In this document: piece by piece, positions 1 through 5,918 of the stretch
Layout of the letters: each line of letters begins with the position of its first letter
Position numbering within the stretch: the first letter of the stretch is position 1
Source: DASQDN01 sp035630195
GTDB lineage: Bacteria; Acidobacteriota; Terriglobia; Bryobacterales; Bryobacteraceae
Direction: 5' to 3'
DNA: 11,215 nt
Assembly: GCA_035630195.1 (NCBI GenBank)
Contig: DASQLD010000133.1
Span: 1 to 11,215, forward strand
Program-made: the position numbers and the translations under genes
Notes under the pieces: generated by a model
What the model was told of the DNA's origin: nothing
The model's database searches: none
The model's input: the letters and a program-made list of their open reading frames with translations, nothing else

Positions 1-136
1 TAATGAGCCTGTCGACATCTTCCCGCTTTGCGCGGAGCACATGGAATGCAACGCGCTGCGCCGACTTCTGTCCGATACCGGGTAGTCGTTTGATCTCGAG
101 AATAAGGCGCGCTAACGGCTCCGCAAAATCGGGCAT
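1..136 (-). CDS. recR: Recombination protein RecR, N-terminal part (cut by window edge)
   Basis: RecR works with RecF and RecO to load RecA on gapped DNA in recombinational repair. Translating the minus strand from the ATG at 136-134 gives 45 residues beginning MPDFAEPLARLILEIKRLPG and continuing with the helix-hairpin-helix segment GIGQKSAQRVAFHVL, which is the standard RecR N-terminus. The zinc finger and Toprim domain of the roughly 200-residue protein lie beyond the left edge. The start follows the ybaB stop codon by only 3 nt, and there is no obvious Shine-Dalgarno sequence, so translation is probably coupled to ybaB. The order dnaX-ybaB-recR is widespread in bacteria and supports the call. 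Confidence 0.93.
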   Translation of the reverse strand, partial: MPDFAEPLARLILEIKRLPGIGQKSAQRVAFHVLRAKREDVDRLI

Positions 137-139
137 TGG

Positions 140-448
140 CTAGAACATGCCAGGGGGCAGGCCCATACCACCGAGCATTCCGCCCATGATCTTCTGCGAC
201 TCAGACTCCACCTTCTTGTGAGCTTCGTTGAAGGCGACCATCACCATGTCCTGGAGCATCTCTGCGTCGCCCGCAGCTTCCGGGTCGATCTTCACCGAAA
301 GCACTTTCTTGTGCCCGTCCATCTTGACCGAGACCATTCCCCCGCCGGCAGTACCTTCGGCAGTGATCTTCTCGACCTCTTCCTGCATGCGCTGCTGCAT
401 CTGCTGCGCCTGCTTCATCATGTTTTGCATGTTGCCGGGTAGCTTCAT
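140..448 (-). CDS. ybaB: YbaB/EbfC family nucleoid-associated protein
   Basis: A small DNA-binding, nucleoid-associated protein of 102 aa, the usual family length. The N-terminal part (residues 5-30) is a Met/Gln-rich amphipathic helix (QNMMKQAQQMQQRMQEEVEK). It is followed by the beta-hairpin region with GGGMVSVKMDGHKKVLSVKI, and the C-terminus is Gly/Met-rich (GGMLGGMGLPPGMF). All three parts are characteristic. The family forms tweezers-like dimers that bind DNA; its exact role beside dnaX and recR is unsettled. The ATG at 448-446 overlaps the dnaX TGA as ATGA, and an AAGGA Shine-Dalgarno at 459-455 lies 6 nt upstream, which fixes the start. recR follows 3 nt after the stop. Confidence 0.95.
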   Translation of the reverse strand: MKLPGNMQNMMKQAQQMQQRMQEEVEKITAEGTAGGGMVSVKMDGHKKVLSVKIDPEAAGDAEMLQDMVMVAFNEAHKKVESESQKIMGGMLGGMGLPPGMF

Positions 449-2148
449 GATCTATCCTTGAGGTTGCGCACTTGGCGTATTTCTGCGTCTGGGAACGCTT
501 CGCGAAAACTTTGTATTGCGGGATCGGACAGGGCCCGCTGCATCACTTCCTCTTCAACCGATGGAGCCGCAGGTTTTGACGGTGTGACCGGCCCGACATT
601 CGCGGGTGTTCCAATAATTACTTTGACCTTATATGGCTTCCCTAGCGCTTGCTGGGCCGCCTTACGAAGATCGTTTTCCGACATTGCGAGCCGATACTCC
701 GGTGGAGTCACGAATGTGAGCTCGCCGTTGTTTTCACTAATCTCGGATGCCTCCACGGCGTCCGCTGTAAAGTTGCAATGCAGATCGAGTAGCGCTTGGT
801 ATAGAGCCGCCTTGAGGTCGCTCGGAGGCTCGGCAACTGCAGTAGACGTCGCTGTAGCAGTTTCCACCGAAGCCTTCGGTGTCGAAGGGGGCGGCTGGGT
901 CGGGGCCGGCGAGGGCGATGCCTTTCTTGTTGCATCGAGCGCAAATGGGGAAGGCCCGGTCCGAGCCCGCGGCGCCGGTCCTGTCGGCGCAGGGACCTTT
1001 GCGTGGACAAGTGGCGCTTCTCCGATTTTGAGCGCATTGAGCGCCTGCTCGATTGGCAGCAGTTTACCTGCGTGAACAAGGCGTAGAAGGCCCATCTCCA
1101 AATGCAGCCGGGGCTGAAGAGAAGTCTGAATGTCTTTAAACAATTCGAGCGATAAATGCAGGTAACGCGTGAGGTCTTCTTCAGAAAACCTGCTGGCCGT
1201 TTCGCGCAGACGTTCCTGCTCGGCGCCTGATGCTCCGATCAGCTTCGTCTCGCCGCTGGAGATCCGAGCCACCAGTAAGTTCCGGAAATAGCGCGACAGT
1301 TCGCGGCAAAAATGGTGCAGACTACGGCCGTTGCGCTCCAACTCCTGAACTATTTCGAGCATCCGTTGCGAATCGCCATCGAGTAACGCCGAACTCACTT
1401 CGCCCAGCGAATCCACCGAAAACAGCCCCATAAGGCTGCGCAACTCGACCGGATCGAGGACGTTCCCACAACATGCGATTGCCTGATCCAGCGCCGACAA
1501 TGAGTCGCGAACGCTTCCTTCGCCCACACGCGCTAAGATTCCGAGGGTTTCGTCGTCTGCCTGAATCCCTTCCTGCTCGCAGATCCAGCGCATCCTCGCA
1601 ACCAATTCATCGTAGTCAACTGATCGAAAACTGAACTGCTGGCAGCGACTGGCGATGGTGACCGGAATCTTATGCGATTCCGTTGTACACAAGATGAAAA
1701 CAACCCATTCGGGCGGCTCTTCGAGTGTCTTTAGCAGCGCATTGAAAGCTTCGGATGTAATCTGGTGCGCTTCATCGACGATAAAGACCTTGTAGCGGTC
1801 GCGGGCGGGGCGATACCGCACATTTTCCCGCAGTTCGCGCATCTCATTGATCCCACGATTCGACGCTGCGTCGATCTCGATAACGTCTACGCTGTTCCCC
1901 GCGGCGATTTCCTTGCAACTCGAACATTCCCCGCACGGCGCGGCAGTCGGGCCATTGATGCAGTTCAGACAACGGGCGATGATTCGCGCGACCGTGGTTT
2001 TCCCGGTACCGCGCTGGCCGGAAAGTATGTAGCCATGAGCGATGCGACGCAGAGAAATCGCGTTGGAGAGAGTCGTACGAACGTGTTCCTGGCTAATAAG
2101 CTCAGAAAACGAGGCTGGCCGGTATTTACGCGCGATGACTTGGTACAT
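445..2148 (-). CDS. dnaX: DNA polymerase III subunit gamma/tau
   Basis: Clamp-loader ATPase of the replicative polymerase. With the ATG at 2148 the product is 567 aa and begins MYQVIARKYRPASFSEL, the classic DnaX start. Visible motifs are Walker A GQRGTGKTT (about residues 44-52), the zinc-binding cysteines C63, C72, C75 and C78, Walker B VFIVDEAH (121-128), the LLKTLEEPP helix (138-146), and sensor-1/SRC TIASRC (164-169). A Pro/Ala/Thr-rich linker (about 400-470) precedes the C-terminal tau-like domain. The reading frame stays open 15 codons further upstream, but that extension runs into the SRP RNA and is not family-like, so I reject it. There is no clear Shine-Dalgarno. I see no obvious slippery run for a gamma frameshift. 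The stop overlaps the ybaB start. Confidence 0.96.
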   Translation of the reverse strand: MYQVIARKYRPASFSELISQEHVRTTLSNAISLRRIAHGYILSGQRGTGKTTVARIIARCLNCINGPTAAPCGECSSCKEIAAGNSVDVIEIDAASNRGINEMRELRENVRYRPARDRYKVFIVDEAHQITSEAFNALLKTLEEPPEWVVFILCTTESHKIPVTIASRCQQFSFRSVDYDELVARMRWICEQEGIQADDETLGILARVGEGSVRDSLSALDQAIACCGNVLDPVELRSLMGLFSVDSLGEVSSALLDGDSQRMLEIVQELERNGRSLHHFCRELSRYFRNLLVARISSGETKLIGASGAEQERLRETASRFSEEDLTRYLHLSLELFKDIQTSLQPRLHLEMGLLRLVHAGKLLPIEQALNALKIGEAPLVHAKVPAPTGPAPRARTGPSPFALDATRKASPSPAPTQPPPSTPKASVETATATSTAVAEPPSDLKAALYQALLDLHCNFTADAVEASEISENNGELTFVTPPEYRLAMSENDLRKAAQQALGKPYKVKVIIGTPANVGPVTPSKPAAPSVEEEVMQRALSDPAIQSFREAFPDAEIRQVRNLKDRS

Positions 2149-2159
2149 GCAGGCCAACG

Positions 2160-2178
2160 AAAAATGCCAGACCCCGGG
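2160..2178 (-). terminator. Possible intrinsic terminator formed by the SRP RNA closing helix
   Basis: The 3' strand of the 13-bp SRP RNA closing helix (2178-2166, pairing with 2260-2272) is followed by one A and then TTTTT at 2164-2160. A GC-rich helix directly followed by a U run is the layout of a Rho-independent terminator, although the helix here closes the whole RNA rather than a short loop. dnaX starts 11 nt further on, so termination would have to be partial for dnaX to be expressed from the same promoter. Confidence 0.4.
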
Positions 2179-2276
2179 TGATCCGCGGCACACGAACTAA
2201 ACCACTACCGTTGCTTCCTTCCGGACCTGGCGGGGTTTGCGGCCGTTCATTGCACGGAGCCCGAGGCCTGACAAGC
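2162..2276 (-). ncRNA. ffs: Signal recognition particle RNA, small bacterial (4.5S-like) type
   Basis: The RNA scaffold of the SRP, which binds Ffh and targets membrane proteins to FtsY. Read on the minus strand, positions 2231-2213 carry the hallmark apical segment CCAGGTCCGGAAGGAAGCA, with the GGAA tetraloop and the asymmetric internal loop that Ffh recognises. The flanks fold into a long hairpin: GAAC with GUUC and AAACC with GGUUU in the middle, UCCG with CGGA lower down, and a 13-bp closing helix of 2272-2260 with 2178-2166, including a few G-U pairs. The helix is followed by A and five U (2164-2160). There is no Alu domain, so it is the short type of about 110 nt. Exact ends are inferred from the promoter and the helix. 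B. subtilis also has SRP RNA just upstream of dnaX. Confidence 0.93.
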
Positions 2277-2280
2277 AACT

Positions 2281-2309
2281 AGTCTAGCATGCAGTATCAC
2301 GAATTCCAG
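2281..2309 (-). promoter_or_regulatory. Probable promoter of the SRP RNA and dnaX cluster
   Basis: On the minus strand TGCTAGACT (2289-2281) looks like an extended -10 element, TG-N followed by TAGACT with 4 of 6 consensus bases. A weak -35 candidate, CTGGAA (2309-2304), sits 17 nt upstream with 3 of 6 matches. The predicted start near 2276-2274 coincides with the beginning of the SRP RNA closing helix, which is the main reason for believing it. This is a sigma-70 type reading by eye. Confidence 0.55.
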
Positions 2310-2318
2310 AGACACGAA

Positions 2319-2340
2319 AGCCCGGGTTGTGACCCGGGCT
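2319..2340 (-). terminator. Hairpin, probable terminator after the DUF465 gene
   Basis: A perfect 9-bp inverted repeat, AGCCCGGGT and ACCCGGGCT, with a 4-nt loop lies 32 nt past the DUF465 stop and about 30 nt before the SRP promoter. On the minus strand the stem is followed by TTCGTG, a poor U tract, so termination may be weak or Rho-assisted. Its place between two minus-strand transcription units supports the reading. It is also the strongest hairpin in the intergenic stretch. Confidence 0.6.
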
Positions 2341-2372
2341 CCGTGTGATTTCAGATGGATCAGCGCACCTGA

Positions 2373-2609
2373 TCAGACGACGTGTTCCTCTCGGTAGCGG
2401 CTCATGATCTCCACCATCTGGTCTTTCAAGTGGAGCTTCAACTTTTTGAGCTTAACTTCTTCGATTTGCTCGGCTTCCGACAAGGCATGCTTCGCTTCCA
2501 GCGCTTCCAGTTTCTGGTCGTACTCAGAATGCTGTTTGCTGAGCTCACGGAAGTGCTCGTCTGTTTGCATCAGATGCGCCTTTATTTCTTCTTGCGCCAG
2601 TGTCTCCAT
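2373..2609 (-). CDS. Small YdcH/DUF465-family protein, coiled coil
   Basis: A 78-aa, highly charged, almost entirely helical protein. Its middle carries LEALEAKHALSEAEQIEEVKLKKLKLHLKDQM, with the LKKxKLxLKD segment typical of the YdcH/DUF465 family (usual length 70-80 aa). The function of the family is not established; it is usually described as a small cytosolic coiled-coil protein. The ATG at 2609 is preceded by a good TAGGAG Shine-Dalgarno (2624-2619) at 9 nt, so it is translated independently of the gene upstream, from which it is separated by 73 bp. A hairpin terminator follows. It may share the transcript of the glycosyltransferase gene or have its own promoter in the 2610-2682 gap; I could not make out a convincing one. 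Confidence 0.85.
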   Translation of the reverse strand: METLAQEEIKAHLMQTDEHFRELSKQHSEYDQKLEALEAKHALSEAEQIEEVKLKKLKLHLKDQMVEIMSRYREEHVV

Positions 2610-2630
2610 CTTGGGCTTCTCCTAGGATTG

Positions 2631-2680
2631 AGTTCTACGCCCGAGTCAGGCCCTTTGGTCGGCTCGTGACAACTAGAACT
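2631..2680. repeat. 7-bp inverted repeat in the gap before the DUF465 gene
   Basis: AGTTCTA (2631-2637) and TAGAACT (2674-2680) are perfect inverted copies 36 nt apart, lying between the glycosyltransferase stop and the DUF465 ribosome-binding site. The interior can also form a short CCGAG/CTCG-type pairing. It could be a processing or mRNA structure element, but a 7-bp pair at this spacing may also arise by chance. Confidence 0.25.
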
Positions 2681-2682
2681 TA

Positions 2683-4722
2683 TCATGAGGACGCACGGCG
2701 TGACAACCTCATTACAAGGGCATTTTCAATAGGATCGTCATAGTACTCCGAACGTACACCAACTACTGTAAACCCCAGGTTTTCGTATAAATTGCGCGCG
2801 GGTTCATTAGACTCACGAACTTCGAGAAAGACTGCATTCGTCTCTATAGACTTAAGCAGCGTTCGGGCCACTCCCTGCCGGCGAAATTCAGACGCGACTG
2901 CGAGGTTGAGCACCTCGATTTCCCCTGTCAGATCGCGAGTCACCATGAAGCCGCAAACCCTGCCATCCTTCTCGGCGATGGTGACATCAAAGTCGAAGTA
3001 GGATTCAGGCTCCCAGTGCGATGCAGTGTGAGTCGACGCCTGGATTTCACTGATGCTCTGAATGTCCGTGAACTTTGCGGGTCGTAGCTTGATCCCAGTC
3101 AAGATCTCGTTCCACATGGTCGCCTGCAAGCGCCCGATGGCCCGCCAGTCGTGCGACTTCTCCACCTTACGTCGGCCATTGGCCGCCATTTGGCTCCGCT
3201 GAACATCATCTCCGAATAGAACATTTATGGCATCGGCGAAGGATGGGGGATCGTCCGCGATCCAGACATCGGCGCCGTGTTCCAACCCCAGGCCGGCGCA
3301 GCCCGAACTGGTCGAGACCACGGCGCGCCGGCAGGCCAGGGCTTCGAGAACTTTCAGGTTGGTGCCGGCCGAAACGCGGGTCGGGACCACGACTACGTTC
3401 GAATTGGCGTAGAAACTTCGGACATCGCCGACAAAGCCGTGAATCTCGACGTTCGCAGGCGTCGGGTTCGGTTGGTAATAGAGCTCAGGGTTCGGTCCGG
3501 CGATTGTTACAAAACGAACCCCAGCCACCCGGCTGGTTACGATCGGCCAGACCTCCTCTAAAAACCAGCGGAATGCTACGACATTCGGGAAATGGCGAAA
3601 CGAACCCACGAACAGGATCTGACGGCCCTCTGACTCGGGTTGAGGCTGGAAGCGCTTGAGGTCGACGCCATTCGGGATCACCCTTACGTTTGGGGCATTC
3701 TCTAGCAGTTCACGATCCTTTGCAGACATTACGACTACCTGGTTATAGGACTTCACGGCTTTTTGCTCGAAGCGGCGCCATCTGGCGAGATCCCACTTCG
3801 ATTGCAGCGAATTTTCGGCAGCCGCCACCTGCTGGTGCAGATCGAAAGTGACGTCGTGTTCGACAAGAATGTCACCTTTGTAAAGCGCCATCTGCGTGTA
3901 TTCGACCTGCATCACCTTCAGCGCATACTGCTCGCGAACCTGCCGAATAACGGAATCCACATAAGGGGAATAGAACTCATTGACCTCGGGCGGATAAAGC
4001 GATGCCCAACGTGGTTCGCGATAACGAGGGTTCGGGAAAGCGATGACTTTCGAACAGAAGTCGAGCACCGGAGAATCGCTTAAGTTCGTAGACTTCTCGA
4101 CAAAAGAGAAGAGGAAGATATCGAAATCGCGAGAACCCTCGCGCAACAGGTTGTAGATTCGGACAGCTCCCCCATGGCTCAACGGAAACGGGAAGTAAGG
4201 CGTGAGTACCGCGATCCTCGGCTTACCCTCCCGTAGCGTCCGACCCTCAAACATCTGATGGGTGGTAGCAGCGATCGAACGTTCCCGGCGAATTGGAAAA
4301 AGCCATTTCGGGCGAAGCCAGATACGGTCGAGCCCAACACCACGAAGAAAGAGAGTAGAAGCAATTGCCGAGCGAAGCCGTAAATGATGCCGCTCGAGAC
4401 GTGAGTTGTACGCCAGAATTTTACCCGGCGCGAAGCGGAAGGCGTGTTTTCGAAGCGAGGAGTACTCTTTATCCCTTGTAAAGAGCGTAGGCGCCAGAGC
4501 AACGCGTTTACGTCGGAGCACGCGCGCAAGATCCTCCGGCCGGATACAAACGATCCCGGCGACGTCAAGATTCGTTACTGCGTAGTGTTCGCGGTCCGGA
4601 ATGAGCGAGCGAACTTCCTGAAGCATCGCCCGCGCGAGCGGTTCTGGTCCGGAAAGAAAACTGACGACTACAGCTTCAGGATCTTTCCCCAATAGCTTCC
4701 AGACGGCATTCTTCAAGCTCAT
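2683..4722 (-). CDS. GT4-family glycosyltransferase fused to a C-terminal GNAT (RimI-like) acetyltransferase
   Basis: A 679-aa protein with three parts. Residues 1-165 form a mixed alpha/beta region that I do not recognise (starts MSLKNAVWKLLGKD). Residues about 168-540 are a GT-B, GT4-type glycosyltransferase: N-domain PRIAVLTPYFPFPLSHGGAVRI with its glycine-rich acceptor loop, C-domain RQILFVGSFRHFPN, then the donor-binding segment AGTNLKVLEALACRRAVVST with the acidic E of the E-x7-E-like region. Residues about 545-679 are a GNAT domain with motif A EFRRQGVARTLL (611-622) and SNEPARNLYENLGF, which is closest to RimI-type N-acetyltransferases. The start is the ATG at 4722, overlapping the MFS stop as ATGA. 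The frame is open 26 codons further into the MFS gene, but that extension is not needed. There is no Shine-Dalgarno, so translation is probably coupled. Donor, acceptor and acetyl target cannot be named. Confidence 0.88.
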   Translation of the reverse strand: MSLKNAVWKLLGKDPEAVVVSFLSGPEPLARAMLQEVRSLIPDREHYAVTNLDVAGIVCIRPEDLARVLRRKRVALAPTLFTRDKEYSSLRKHAFRFAPGKILAYNSRLERHHLRLRSAIASTLFLRGVGLDRIWLRPKWLFPIRRERSIAATTHQMFEGRTLREGKPRIAVLTPYFPFPLSHGGAVRIYNLLREGSRDFDIFLFSFVEKSTNLSDSPVLDFCSKVIAFPNPRYREPRWASLYPPEVNEFYSPYVDSVIRQVREQYALKVMQVEYTQMALYKGDILVEHDVTFDLHQQVAAAENSLQSKWDLARWRRFEQKAVKSYNQVVVMSAKDRELLENAPNVRVIPNGVDLKRFQPQPESEGRQILFVGSFRHFPNVVAFRWFLEEVWPIVTSRVAGVRFVTIAGPNPELYYQPNPTPANVEIHGFVGDVRSFYANSNVVVVPTRVSAGTNLKVLEALACRRAVVSTSSGCAGLGLEHGADVWIADDPPSFADAINVLFGDDVQRSQMAANGRRKVEKSHDWRAIGRLQATMWNEILTGIKLRPAKFTDIQSISEIQASTHTASHWEPESYFDFDVTIAEKDGRVCGFMVTRDLTGEIEVLNLAVASEFRRQGVARTLLKSIETNAVFLEVRESNEPARNLYENLGFTVVGVRSEYYDDPIENALVMRLSRRASS

Positions 4723-5918
4723 CGTTTGCGGAAGGAGAGTTGCAAAAGAAGCGCCGAGAATAAGGGCATCGTAGCGATGGCAGCGCAAATCGGCAGCCAT
4801 CCGTAGCGCTCCGAAGATGCGGCGATGATCGGGGAAAGGACTGCTTGCATTAGACCGTAAAAGCCGGTGAGAAATGAGACTGCAAAGCCGGCGCTGACGC
4901 TGCCGAACATGTCGAGAGGCAGAGCGTAGTAGTTAACGCTCAAACAGGTCGTCGCAAACAGGCTTACGCATATCGCCGCTATGGCGGCCGATGGACCGGG
5001 CGCCAACGGGGCGATGGCGGTAACCAGGGCGAAAATGGAAGCGCCCGTTGCGATTCGAAGACGCGACCGAATCACTTCGGCACCTCCAGTGATATCGCGA
5101 TGCGCAAGCCAAGCTCCCACGAGTCCTCCAAGCGTCGCAAAGATGGAAGGAATCCATGCATATCGCAGGTTCGCTTCTTGTTGTGTTAATCCGTAAGAGC
5201 TTACCAGAAAGACCGTCGTCCAAGTCGTCCAAAGGCTATAAATGGTCATGGCGAGGAGATTCGCAATCACGAGCGCGATGTAACGCCGATCGCGAAGCAT
5301 TTCCTTAACTCGCCCTTTGCCTGATGGGTTGAGGTCGGTCAGGACGGGAGCTTTCTTCGAGACCGCCAACCACAAGGGAATCCAGGCTAAACCCAAAGCT
5401 CCAGAGACAAGGAAGGCCGATCGCCAACCGTACAACGCCGACATCCACTCCGTCAACAATGGCGCGCTCATGGAGCCGATCGTCAAGCCTACCTGATTCA
5501 AAGCTGTGCCAGTTGCTCTATCTTTGGGATGCAGGTACATCGCAAAACCCTTGCCCGTGGCAGGCACGCCTCCGGCTTCCGCGAAACCCAGAGAAGCGCG
5601 ACAGAACAAAAGCGTCAAGAATGACCCCGCAAATCCGGTCGCCATTCCCGCCAAGGACCACAGCCCCACAATTAGCGTCGTACCAAACCTTAGGCCAGCG
5701 CGATCGAGAAGATGTCCCATGAGTGGGGAGCTGATCGCATAAACGACAGAGAACGCAGAGACGAGGGCTCCAATGTCTGCCCGGCTCAGTCCGAACTCGG
5801 TTTGAATCGTCGGCATCAGGGCCGACAGGACCATTCGGTCGAGGTAGTTTAATGTGGACGATAGAACAAGAACAATTACCGCCAACCATCGCAGCCGAGC
5901 GCCGCTAGCGGAACGCAA
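4719..5918 (-). CDS. MFS transporter, ExuT/ACS-like (organic anion or sugar acid type)
   Basis: An inner-membrane secondary transporter of 399 aa with about 12 hydrophobic segments. Family marks are LNYLDRMVLSALMPTIQTEF at residues 23-42 (typical of the anion:cation symporter/hexuronate group), MFS motif A GHLLDRAG (68-75) between TM2 and TM3, and GFAEAGGVPA (111-120) in TM4. Close families move hexuronates, tartrate, phthalate or similar acids, so the substrate is open. The start is a TTG at 5918, supported by AAGGTGAT (5931-5924), which matches the anti-SD well at 7-nt spacing. That ribosome-binding site lies inside the last codons of the upstream gene, which it overlaps by 14 bp. The downstream gene starts inside its stop codon. 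Confidence 0.88.
   Translation of the reverse strand: MRSASGARLRWLAVIVLVLSSTLNYLDRMVLSALMPTIQTEFGLSRADIGALVSAFSVVYAISSPLMGHLLDRAGLRFGTTLIVGLWSLAGMATGFAGSFLTLLFCRASLGFAEAGGVPATGKGFAMYLHPKDRATGTALNQVGLTIGSMSAPLLTEWMSALYGWRSAFLVSGALGLAWIPLWLAVSKKAPVLTDLNPSGKGRVKEMLRDRRYIALVIANLLAMTIYSLWTTWTTVFLVSSYGLTQQEANLRYAWIPSIFATLGGLVGAWLAHRDITGGAEVIRSRLRIATGASIFALVTAIAPLAPGPSAAIAAICVSLFATTCLSVNYYALPLDMFGSVSAGFAVSFLTGFYGLMQAVLSPIIAASSERYGWLPICAAIATMPLFSALLLQLSFRKR

Noticed and set aside
458..1075. Long plus-strand open frames opposite dnaX and the glycosyltransferase gene
   Set aside because: They are antisense shadows of well-identified genes, common in GC-rich DNA, with low-complexity or Arg-rich products.
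445..2148. Programmed frameshift in dnaX producing a gamma form
   Set aside because: I found no A-rich slippery heptamer of the E. coli type and no long A run of the Thermus type in the coding strand.
2149..2193. Fifteen extra N-terminal codons for DnaX
   Set aside because: They overlap the 3' strand of the SRP RNA and do not resemble DnaX, whereas the ATG at 2148 gives the classic MYQVIARKYRP start.
4723..4800. Twenty-six extra N-terminal codons for the glycosyltransferase
   Set aside because: They lie inside the MFS coding region; the ATG at 4722 overlaps the MFS stop as ATGA, the usual coupled start.
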